Below are positions 1 through 9,083 of a stretch of DNA of 9,267 bases, one piece after another. Position numbers and translations under genes: made by a program. The notes under the pieces are model-generated. The model had not been told where the DNA came from. It did no database searches and saw only the letters and a program-made list of their open reading frames with translations. The stretch is from an uncultured Porphyromonadaceae bacterium (GTDB lineage Bacteria; Bacteroidota; Bacteroidia; Bacteroidales; Muribaculaceae): positions 1 to 9,267 of the forward strand of contig CAMVDK010000123.1 in NCBI GenBank assembly GCA_947166165.1, in the 5' to 3' direction. Every line of letters starts with the position of its first letter. Position 1 is the stretch's first letter.

Positions 1-1
1 G

Positions 2-493
2 ATAGGCCACTACTTCATGTATCCCGTGTGGAAGCGGCTGCTGATTCTGCCGCTGGCCTGCTGCGTGCAGTTCATCATTCCCTTTCCGTGGCTCTACAAC
101 GACTGGACGGTGCTGCAGATGCTGCCGCGCGTGGCCTGGGGGTGGTATGCCGTGGGCGGCATGGCGCTGTTCTACTTCGCCCTCATGCTTTCCGACCGCG
201 GCAACCGGCGCCTGGGGCTGGGCGCCTGGGCGTGGTGGCCGGCAGCCATCTATGTGGTGATTGCCTATGTGGTGGCGGGTTCGGTGAGCCGCTACCTGCT
301 GCCCGTCGAGCCGATGGCCGTGCCGATGGCCGTGCTGGTGGTGGCGCGGCTGCGCGAGGGCCACTGGCGCAAGGCCTTCGCCTGGTGGACGGCGGTCTAT
401 GCCGTGGTGCTGGCCGTCACGCTGGTGGTGTGCTATCATGTGCAGCTCAGCTACCTCCAAGCCCTCGACGACTACTACCGCTCGCTAGCCTAA
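2..493 (+). CDS. C-terminal part of a multi-pass inner-membrane protein, possibly a PMT/ArnT-type glycosyltransferase (5' end cut by window)
   Basis: The frame is open to the left edge, so this is a partial gene. A Met at position 17 is internal to it and need not be the start. The visible 158 residues after that Met are very hydrophobic, with about five membrane segments (near residues 9-25, 40-58, 72-90, 97-111 and 121-140) separated by short basic loops such as SDRGNRR and RLREGHWRK, whose charge suggests cytoplasmic placement. The segment SRYLLPVEPM resembles the R-Y-x-L-P-x-x-P motif near the C-terminus of PMT/ArnT-like membrane glycosyltransferases, which transfer sugars from polyprenyl-phosphate carriers. 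That likeness is the only functional clue, so the assignment is an inference; another polysaccharide-related membrane protein is equally possible. The gene ends in TAA, and no obvious U-tailed terminator follows. Confidence 0.7.
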   Translation: MGHYFMYPVWKRLLILPLACCVQFIIPFPWLYNDWTVLQMLPRVAWGWYAVGGMALFYFALMLSDRGNRRLGLGAWAWWPAAIYVVIAYVVAGSVSRYLLPVEPMAVPMAVLVVARLREGHWRKAFAWWTAVYAVVLAVTLVVCYHVQLSYLQALDDYYRSLA

Positions 494-526
494 CCCCCAG
501 CGCAAGCCAAAAAGGAGCGGAGAGGG

Positions 527-559
527 ACTAGTGAAACTAGTAAAACTAGTGAAACTAGA
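527..559. repeat. 9-bp tandem repeat (ACTAGTRAA), about 3.6 copies
   Basis: Three full units (ACTAGTGAA, ACTAGTAAA, ACTAGTGAA) are followed by a partial ACTAGA. Each unit contains the 6-bp palindrome ACTAGT. The array lies between a 7-bp inverted repeat, GGAGCGG (514-520) and CCGCTCC (576-582), so in RNA or single-stranded DNA it would sit in a loop of 55 bases. It is intergenic, 34 bp after the upstream stop codon. Function unknown; simple intergenic arrays of this type are, as far as I recall, frequent in Bacteroidales genomes. Confidence 0.8.
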
Positions 560-657
560 AAGTCCAAAAAACCGCCCGCTCCAAAGCCCTTGACGGGCAC
601 AAATCGGCGCTCAATGAGCAAAAATCGTTGCGATTCCTAAAAAACACGCCCTAAAAA

Positions 658-688
658 TTTGCCAATTTACAATTAATTCGTACTTTTG
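658..688 (+). promoter_or_regulatory. Bacteroidetes-type promoter for the acyltransferase operon
   Basis: The -7 element TACTTTTG (681-688) matches TAnnTTTG exactly, and TTTG (658-661) lies 19 bp upstream at the usual -33 distance. Transcription would start near 695, leaving a leader of about 38 nt before the ATG at 733. The flanking sequence is AT-rich against GC-rich genes. No Shine-Dalgarno sequence is seen, which is normal in this phylum. Confidence 0.7.
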
Positions 689-732
689 CGGCTATATTTT
701 GTAAAAAAGCCTTTCGAGGGCTTGCTAGTGAT

Positions 733-1578
733 ATGGCAGATACGACCGACGACATCATCCAGATCGACGTGGCGAGCGTGCTTCGTGAGCGCGCGCCCAA
801 GTGGCACCGATGGCTGCCGCGCTTTGTGGTGCGCGGCCTGGAGCGCCTCATCTGCCAAGACGAGATGAACACCATCTTGCGCAAGCTGGGCGGCCGTCGC
901 GATGTGGAGGCCGCCAAGTTCGGGCTCCAGGAACTGGACATCACCATCCACGTCGAGGGGCTTGAGCATGTGCACGAGGGCCGGCGCTACATCTTCGCCA
1001 GCAACCACCCCCTGGGCGGACTCGACGGGCTGGCGCTCATCGCCACCTTCGGCGACATCTATCACGGCGGCATCCGCTTTCTGGTCAACGACCTGCTCAT
1101 GGCCGTGAAGCCGCTGCAGGGCGTGTTCCTGCCGGTGAACAAGTACGGCAGCCAGTCGCGGCAGGCCGCGGCCGACATCGGCCGGGAGTATGCCGGCGAC
1201 CACCAGATGCTCACCTTCCCGGCCGGGCTGTGCTCACGGCAGCAGACCTCGCGAAGCCCCGTCGAAGACCTGCGGTGGAACAAATCGGTGGTCTCGCTAG
1301 CGGTGCGCAACCAGCGCGACGTGGTGCCCATCTACTTCGAGGGGCAGAACAGCAAGTGGTTCTACCGCTTTGCCCGCTGGCGCGAGCGGCTGGGCATCAA
1401 GTTCAATGTGGAGATGATTCTCCTGCCGCGCGAAATGATCAAGAGCCGCGGCAAGACGTTCACCGTCCACGTCGGGGAGCCCATCCCCTACAGTTCGTTC
1501 GACCTCAAGCACGCCGCACAAGAAGCCATGCGGCTGCGCCAGATGGTATACGACAAGCGCGACACCATTTCTTCATAA
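733..1578 (+). CDS. glsA: PlsC-superfamily O-acyltransferase, probably the second step of glycine/ornithine-type lipid synthesis (GlsA/OlsA-like)
   Basis: A 281-residue protein of the lysophospholipid acyltransferase-like superfamily. The active-site block is SNHPLGGLDG with His92 and Asp98, so the usual HX4D has become HX5D. The motif III position reads FPAG (162-165) where FPEG is usual, and a motif IV-like VPI follows at 198-200. No strong membrane helix is seen, so it is probably peripheral to the inner membrane. The next gene, 33 bp downstream on the same strand, is an OlsB-like N-acyltransferase. In Bacteroides such a pair (glsB, glsA) makes glycine lipids: the N-acyltransferase attaches a 3-hydroxy fatty acid to the amino group and this enzyme acylates its hydroxyl. 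Role inferred from motifs plus pairing; the amino acid (glycine or ornithine) cannot be read from sequence. The start at 733 fits the promoter 45 bp upstream. Confidence 0.8.
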   Translation: MADTTDDIIQIDVASVLRERAPKWHRWLPRFVVRGLERLICQDEMNTILRKLGGRRDVEAAKFGLQELDITIHVEGLEHVHEGRRYIFASNHPLGGLDGLALIATFGDIYHGGIRFLVNDLLMAVKPLQGVFLPVNKYGSQSRQAAADIGREYAGDHQMLTFPAGLCSRQQTSRSPVEDLRWNKSVVSLAVRNQRDVVPIYFEGQNSKWFYRFARWRERLGIKFNVEMILLPREMIKSRGKTFTVHVGEPIPYSSFDLKHAAQEAMRLRQMVYDKRDTISS

Positions 1579-1611
1579 CCAGTAAATTCGTCACTTCCAT
1601 TCACTGCAATC

Positions 1612-2550
1612 ATGGAAACTATCATCGACCCTATCGCACCCGCTCTCATCGAGCAAGAGCTCAGCCACGAGACCTTCCTGCGCCAGACCAACAAGGCCGG
1701 CAACCGGATTTACGTTGTCAACGCCCACACCGCGCCCAACACCATGCGCGAGATAGGCCGTCTGCGCGAAATCACGTTCCGCGACGCCGGCGGCGGCACG
1801 GGCAAGGCGTGCGACATCGATGAGTTCGACACCATGGAGCGCCCCTGCCAGCAGCTGCTGGTGTGGAACCCCGAGCGCCGCGAGATTGTGGGGGCCTACC
1901 GCTACCTGCTCGGCAGCCAGATGGAAGTCAGCGATGGCGAGCCCCACATCGCCATGGCCCACATCTTCCGCTTCTCCGAGCAGTTTTTGACCCACGTGCT
2001 GCCAAGCACCATCGAGTTGGGACGCTCGTTTGTCACGCCCTACTACCAGTCGACGCGCGCCGGTGCCCGCGCCATCTACGCGCTCGACAACCTGTGGGAC
2101 GGCCTGGGCGCGCTCACCGTGCTCCATCCCGAGATTGAGTACCTGTTCGGCAAGATGACCATGTACACCAGCTATCCGCGGCAGTGCCGCAACTTGCTGC
2201 TGCACTTCCTGAACCTCTATTTCAAAGACCCCGACCACTGGGCCGAGCCCAAGCACGCGCTGCCCGACACCGCCGTCGACGCCGAGACGGAGGCCTTCTT
2301 CGCGGGCAACGACTTCAAGGCCGACTACCAGCGGCTGAACAAATTCGTGCGTGCCAACGGCATCAACATCCCGCCGCTGGTGAACAGCTACATGAACCTC
2401 TCGCCCACGATGCGCATCATGGGCACGGCGGTGAACGACGCCTTTGGCGACGTGGAGGAGACGGGCCTGATCATCAAGATCGACGAAATCACCCCCATGA
2501 AGCGCGACCGCCACATCCACACCTTCGACCGCCAGGCCAGCGGCATGTAA
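1612..2550 (+). CDS. glsB: OlsB/GlsB-like N-acyltransferase (GNAT-type, 'hemolysin' family), first step of acyl amino-acid lipid synthesis
   Basis: A 312-residue protein with the hallmarks of the OlsB-like GNAT family (Pfam Acetyltransf_5): the RLREITFRDAG segment (50-60) followed by the acidic DIDEFD (68-73), the core strand EIVGAYRYLL (91-100), and the signature IELGRSFVTPYYQ (134-146). The C-terminal block IPPLVNSYMNLSPTMRIMG (253-271) followed by DAFGD matches the family's PPL-x3-Y region. The family transfers a 3-hydroxyacyl chain from acyl carrier protein to the alpha-amino group of ornithine or, in Bacteroides, glycine. It is translated from the same transcript as the O-acyltransferase upstream (33-bp gap, no promoter between). 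Some bacteria fuse the two activities (OlsF/GlsF); here they are separate, with the O-acyltransferase first. The 'hemolysin' name often given to this family is historical and does not describe its function. Confidence 0.85.
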   Translation: METIIDPIAPALIEQELSHETFLRQTNKAGNRIYVVNAHTAPNTMREIGRLREITFRDAGGGTGKACDIDEFDTMERPCQQLLVWNPERREIVGAYRYLLGSQMEVSDGEPHIAMAHIFRFSEQFLTHVLPSTIELGRSFVTPYYQSTRAGARAIYALDNLWDGLGALTVLHPEIEYLFGKMTMYTSYPRQCRNLLLHFLNLYFKDPDHWAEPKHALPDTAVDAETEAFFAGNDFKADYQRLNKFVRANGINIPPLVNSYMNLSPTMRIMGTAVNDAFGDVEETGLIIKIDEITPMKRDRHIHTFDRQASGM

Positions 2551-2556
2551 GGCAGC

Positions 2557-2585
2557 CGCCCTCCCGCACGAGCGACGGAAGGGCG
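2557..2585. terminator. Hairpin between convergent genes, candidate terminator
   Basis: GCCCTCCCG (2558-2566) pairs with CGGAAGGGC (2576-2584) with one C/A mismatch, extended by a C-G pair at 2557/2585, around a 9-nt loop. It starts 7 bp after the stop codon of the N-acyltransferase gene and lies between convergent genes. There is no U-tract on either strand, so intrinsic termination is uncertain. Confidence 0.4.
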
Positions 2586-2615
2586 ACCAACAGGAGCCAA
2601 GCGCACACTAGCACG

Positions 2616-3176
2616 CTATTCTTTCGGATTCCGCATCAAGTCGTCGAAGCCGTGCTTCAGCTCCTCGGCCCAGTAGTACACCTGCATATCGGTGCGCGAG
2701 GTGGGCGCGGGGCCGAGCATGGCATACACGTTGCTGTCCTGGAAGTAGAACCGCCGCTCCACGCGCTTGCCCTGGTCGTCGTATTCCTGCGTCAGAGCGA
2801 AGATGGGGCGCTCGGTGGTCGTGTCGTAGAGAAACTCCTCGTGATACTTCTGCTTGCCGATGTTGTAGTCGCGCGTGACGAAGTAGAGCGGATAGTAGTG
2901 GAAGTGCGGGTCCATGTCCTCATCGGTCACGAGGTAGTTGCCCCTGACGGTGCGGCAGTAGAACTTCATTGTCTCGGTGGTGCGCCCATGGCCGGGCACA
3001 TAGTAGTGGATGGTGGTGGTCATGTCGCCCTCCGACTGGGCGTTCTGCTTGACTGCCGCCTGGGCCGTGGCATAGGCCTCGTCGATGCGGGCCATCACCG
3101 GGTCGGGGTCCTGGGCCGCAGCCGTGGCCATGGCCAGCATGCCCAAGGCCAGCAGCATGAGTCTGATCGTTTTCAT
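2616..3176 (-). CDS. Small secreted/periplasmic protein of unknown function
   Basis: A 186-residue protein with a clear Sec signal peptide: MKTIR, a hydrophobic core (residues 6-18), then TAAAQD, with likely signal peptidase I cleavage after Ala21 so that the mature protein begins at Gln22. There is no lipobox cysteine, so it is not a lipoprotein. The mature part begins with a helical stretch (26-44), followed by a Tyr- and Thr-rich region of probable beta strands (53-155, for example IHYYVPGHG, HFHYYPLYFV, RRFYFQD). It has a single cysteine (Cys74). I do not recognise the family and see no catalytic motif. It is convergent with the lipid operon and divergent from secA, so it is its own transcription unit. 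The composition (alternating charged and aromatic residues) would suit a periplasmic beta-rich fold, but this is only an impression. Confidence 0.75.
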   Translation of the reverse strand: MKTIRLMLLALGMLAMATAAAQDPDPVMARIDEAYATAQAAVKQNAQSEGDMTTTIHYYVPGHGRTTETMKFYCRTVRGNYLVTDEDMDPHFHYYPLYFVTRDYNIGKQKYHEEFLYDTTTERPIFALTQEYDDQGKRVERRFYFQDSNVYAMLGPAPTSRTDMQVYYWAEELKHGFDDLMRNPKE

Positions 3177-3278
3177 AACAAAATGGTTGAGTTATACGAA
3201 AGTGGTTGACGTTTTAAGAGCCTCAAGGGGCGCATCGCCTGGTTTTGAACGCCAGGCAAGCACCGGTCTTATGGTTTG

Positions 3279-3286
3279 CAAAGATA
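3279..3286 (-). promoter_or_regulatory. -7 element for the secreted-protein gene
   Basis: Read on the minus strand this is TATCTTTG followed by CAAACC, an exact TAnnTTTG match and a common form in Bacteroidales. No clear TTG lies 19-21 bp upstream, so the -33 half is weak. The predicted leader to the ATG (3176) is about 95 nt. Confidence 0.55.
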
Positions 3287-3491
3287 CTTTTTTTCGCTCA
3301 ATCGGCCATCTGCGCTGCGGCTTTTAACACCCATTAACTAGCATAAATGCCATTATGTCATTATTCGGCGTTTTTCGGGTGGCGGTTCGCTTTTTGTTGA
3401 AACAGCTGTCGAAAGTTGCGGAATGAAAGTGCGGAAGGGGTGCATGCACTAATTATTTGCACGATATGCCGCCGATTCCAAACTTTTTTAT

Positions 3492-3499
3492 TACCTTTG
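3492..3499 (+). promoter_or_regulatory. -7 element for secA
   Basis: TACCTTTG matches TAnnTTTG exactly, 71 bp before the secA ATG. No good TTG is present at the -33 distance, so the promoter may need an activator or be weaker than the one at 658-688. The start of transcription would be near 3505, which puts the stem-loop at 3511-3531 at the very 5' end of the mRNA. Confidence 0.6.
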
Positions 3500-3510
3500 T
3501 AGGTTGATTG

Positions 3511-3531
3511 GTGCAAAAGACGCTTTTGCAC
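3511..3531 (+). promoter_or_regulatory. Perfect stem-loop / palindrome in the secA leader
   Basis: GTGCAAAAG (3511-3519) and CTTTTGCAC (3523-3531) are exact inverted copies around the 3-nt centre ACG. As RNA it would form a 9-bp stem at the 5' end of the secA transcript; as DNA it is a near-continuous palindrome just downstream of the promoter. It is not followed by a U-tract, so it is not an intrinsic terminator. Possible roles are 5'-end mRNA stabilisation, a protein-binding operator, or translational control of secA. I know of no described counterpart for secA in this phylum. Confidence 0.6.
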
Positions 3532-3570
3532 TGCGTAGTTCATTGATAATTAAAAACATAACGACATATC

Positions 3571-6915
<3,345 letters not shown>

Positions 6916-6979
6916 GTCGCCTCTACCCCACTCATGGCCAAGGAGCGCAACACCGTCACCCCTTGCTCATGAACCAACA

Positions 6980-7012
6980 AAAGGCAGGTTTCCCTCGTGG
7001 AGACCTGCCTTT
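6980..7012. terminator. Strong, probably bidirectional terminator between secA and the DUF3987 gene
   Basis: A 14-bp stem (6980-6993 with 6999-7012) has only one G-U wobble pair, around the 5-nt loop CTCGT. The core arms are AAAGGCAGGT and ACCTGCCTTT. On the plus strand TTT then GCTTG follows; on the minus strand the stem runs into TTTTGTTGG, so it can stop transcription from both convergent genes. Confidence 0.85.
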
Positions 7013-7016
7013 GCTT

Positions 7017-7042
7017 GTGCATCAGGAATCATTGTGATGCAC
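7017..7042. repeat. Second inverted repeat in the convergent gap
   Basis: GTGCATCA (7017-7024) and TGATGCAC (7035-7042) are perfect inverted copies around a 10-nt loop, starting 4 bp after the secA terminator. In the minus direction it is met before the main terminator and could act with it as a tandem terminator or as an RNA 3'-end protector for the DUF3987 transcript. No U-tract of its own. Confidence 0.55.
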
Positions 7043-7058
7043 TGCCTGAAAAAACGCA

Positions 7059-7083
7059 TGCAAGTTGCAAGTTTGCAAGTTTT
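7059..7083. repeat. Short tandem repeat TGCAAGTT(T), three copies
   Basis: TGCAAGT, TGCAAGTT and TGCAAGTTTT follow each other directly (unit 7-8 bp), ending at the stop codon of the minus-strand DUF3987 gene. Unit length varies by one T, as expected for slippage. Function unknown. Confidence 0.6.
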
Positions 7084-9080
7084 CACTCAACCTTGCGATA
7101 TTTGCCCTTATCTGCACCACTGCGAATCTTCTGTAGCCTGCCGTCATCCTGCAGACGCTTCAGACAACTGTAGACGCTGCCTTTCACACCATTATAACCA
7201 TAAACGCGATCGATGTCGTCAATGCTACAGGGGTTCGGCAGGCGACGATAGGCCAGCAGCGTTTTCTTCTGGTGTTGTCCGCGCGAAGCTCTTTCTGCAT
7301 CACGGTCGTCGTAATACTTCTCGCCGATGCTCATGAAGAAATGCTCTTGGAAGGCCAGCTGTGCCTTGGCGATGAGTATGGCAAGTTGTATGTCGGTCTT
7401 GTCGGTCTTGAAGTCTGCCGGACACGACCAGCGACCATCCTCGCCCTGCACCATCTGGTCCCAATGACGGCTCACGATGAACGGCAGGGCGAAGTTGATG
7501 CCGTGCCAGCACGGGCGCTTCAGTAGGTCTTCATCTGTTAAAGAACCGTTCTCCTTGGCCTCGGCCATGCGGCGCTCGGTCCACTTGTACAGGGCATCGC
7601 TAATGTTCTCACAGGGAATCTCTCCCTTCGTGGCATCGAACTTGTAGGCCCACTGGCGCAAGGCATCGTCGCGCTCGCGGTCTTTCTCGTCATACTTGTG
7701 GGCTTCCATCATCTCGAAGTTCGAGTCGCCCATGGGAACGACGGTGAAGCGCGACAGAAGGCCGTTCACGTAGTTGCTTTCCGTGGCCAGCTTCGCCAGG
7801 GCATCTTCAGTACCCGTATAAACGCCGTTGAAGTGTACAGGATACTCGCCCACATGCGCTGATGAGGTTTTCAAAAAACTTCCGTGTGGCTCATTATGGA
7901 AGCACTTTAGCCAGAGGGTAAAGAGCTGTTCCATGTAGCCCTTCTTCAGCTGGCGGAGGGTGTTGTCGAGCTCAGAGTCGAAGATGCTGCAATGCATGTA
8001 GATGTCTTTGCCGTCCACCTCTTCGTGGGCATTGGTCTCGGCCTCACGAATGGCTGCTGCCGAGGTCTCAGGAGGCAGGCGGCGGTAGATGCCCTGCGGG
8101 CGTGGCACCTTGTTCTTTCTCGAGCCGCTATTCTGCTCTTGCTCTGTGTTCCAGTTGTTCAAGGCATCCACCTGCGGCTTGTCGGCCATCTTCACGGGTT
8201 CCATGAGGATATTGTAGAGGTCTACGGCGATGTGCTTGCCACTGCCCATGCGGCCGATGAGTGCCACGAGGCTGTTCAGGCGGCACTGGCGTCCGGGAGC
8301 CGGCCAGAATCGGTACCAGCAACGTGTCATGAGCGTCATGAGGAAAGCACCGCCCACTAGCATGGCTGCCACGTAGTGTTTCTGCTTCTGCCTGTGGCAT
8401 AGCAGCTGAAGCAGCGGGTACTGAGGCAACAGCTTCTTCACTTCGCGGCCTATGCGTTCGAGCATGACGACGGTCTGGTCCTTGTCTTCTCCGCCCAAGG
8501 CTGCCACCAGTTTTTTCTGCTCCTCTCTGACAAGCTGGCTGTACTTGCGGCCAGTCACCTGCTCAATGGCACGACGCATGTTGCGCGATGGCATCAGGGC
8601 ATTCAGGTTCTCGCTCTCGCGCTTGTGCATGAGTTTCTTGGCGGCTTCCATGATGTCGTCGAGTTCCTTCATGCCGCGTTCGGCCACGACGTCCTTCACC
8701 CACTGCAGTTGCAGCAACAGCCCGCGCACTGCCTCCTGATTGCCGTCGCAGATAATCAAGAGGTCTTGCGCCAGCTTCAGCGCAGAGGCATGACGACTGC
8801 CCACGGGAGCACCATTCGGCAACAGCGCGTTGGCAAAGTCGATGACGGGGTGGCCGAAAGCCATCACCTCCGCAGCGTTCTCCACAGAAGCGTTCATGGC
8901 CGTGGTGGCTGGTGTCACTGTGGCAGCGAGCCCAGTTGCAGGAGATGGCTTGGCTCCATCGCTGAGAGTTGTGTCTTTGTCGAACTGATGTTTTTTGTCG
9001 GTGGGGTCGCTCAGTCCTTGCTGATACGCCCCGAGGTACTTCTCGTTGAAGTCCTCTTTGAAAAGATTACGGTGGTCCAT
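7083..9080 (-). CDS. DUF3987-like P-loop ATPase (primase/helicase-type protein of Bacteroidales accessory regions)
   Basis: A 665-residue protein. An N-terminal polar linker (about 20-70) precedes a helical region and a hydrophobic stretch (238-258) that leads into a P-loop-like LIGRMGSGKH (274-283), where the last residue is His rather than Ser/Thr. A Walker B-like HCSIFDSELDNT (363-374), a strand with VYTGTEDAL (420-428) in sensor position, and GLLSRF (440-445), with Arg444 a possible arginine finger, complete an AAA+/SF3-helicase-like core, as in DUF3987 proteins. The C-terminus (about 618-665, SIDDIDRVYGYNG...GVKGSVYSCLKRLQDDG) looks like a winged helix for DNA binding. The start at 9080 follows the upstream gene by 3 bp, so both are one operon. 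Family members often lie beside VirE_N-type proteins in Bacteroidales islands; their reaction is not established. Codon use is more relaxed than in the left-hand genes, consistent with acquired DNA. The family call rests on remembered motifs, not a profile search. Confidence 0.75.
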   Translation of the reverse strand: MDHRNLFKEDFNEKYLGAYQQGLSDPTDKKHQFDKDTTLSDGAKPSPATGLAATVTPATTAMNASVENAAEVMAFGHPVIDFANALLPNGAPVGSRHASALKLAQDLLIICDGNQEAVRGLLLQLQWVKDVVAERGMKELDDIMEAAKKLMHKRESENLNALMPSRNMRRAIEQVTGRKYSQLVREEQKKLVAALGGEDKDQTVVMLERIGREVKKLLPQYPLLQLLCHRQKQKHYVAAMLVGGAFLMTLMTRCWYRFWPAPGRQCRLNSLVALIGRMGSGKHIAVDLYNILMEPVKMADKPQVDALNNWNTEQEQNSGSRKNKVPRPQGIYRRLPPETSAAAIREAETNAHEEVDGKDIYMHCSIFDSELDNTLRQLKKGYMEQLFTLWLKCFHNEPHGSFLKTSSAHVGEYPVHFNGVYTGTEDALAKLATESNYVNGLLSRFTVVPMGDSNFEMMEAHKYDEKDRERDDALRQWAYKFDATKGEIPCENISDALYKWTERRMAEAKENGSLTDEDLLKRPCWHGINFALPFIVSRHWDQMVQGEDGRWSCPADFKTDKTDIQLAILIAKAQLAFQEHFFMSIGEKYYDDRDAERASRGQHQKKTLLAYRRLPNPCSIDDIDRVYGYNGVKGSVYSCLKRLQDDGRLQKIRSGADKGKYRKVE

Positions 9081-9083
9081 ATC

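Larger units (their letters stand above)
3177..3570. other. Divergent intergenic region between the secreted-protein gene and secA
   Basis: These 394 bp are much more AT-rich than the flanking genes. They hold a -7 element facing left (3279-3286), a -7 element facing right (3492-3499), and a stem-loop just after the latter (3511-3531). Between the two promoters (3287-3491) I see no convincing gene. The longest tempting item is a 23-codon frame at 3355-3426 (+), treated under findings. No tRNA-like or riboswitch-like fold was recognised. Confidence 0.6.

Noticed and set aside
586..598. Small inverted repeat GCCC/GGGC as a terminator for the first gene
   Set aside because: Only a 4-bp stem, about 100 bp after the stop codon and with no U-tract.
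623..635. AATCG/CGATT mini-hairpin upstream of the lipid operon
   Set aside because: A 5-bp AT-rich stem is expected by chance in this AT-rich stretch; no matching gene on the strand that has the T-run.
1591..2520. A 309-codon minus-strand frame opposite the N-acyltransferase gene
   Set aside because: Antisense shadow caused by high third-position GC; the plus-strand gene has family motifs throughout.
2184..3209. A 341-codon plus-strand frame crossing the end of the N-acyltransferase gene and running antisense to the secreted-protein gene
   Set aside because: It spans two real genes and a terminator-like hairpin; its Arg/His/Pro-rich then Val/Leu-rich composition is a frame artefact.
3361..3543. 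A 60-codon minus-strand frame in the secA upstream region
   Set aside because: It overlaps the predicted secA promoter and leader stem-loop, has no recognisable domain, and has no promoter signal placed for it.
6916..7082. tRNA gene as an integration site for the right-hand element
   Set aside because: No cloverleaf, T-loop or CCA-like sequence can be seen in the gap; only hairpins and a short repeat.
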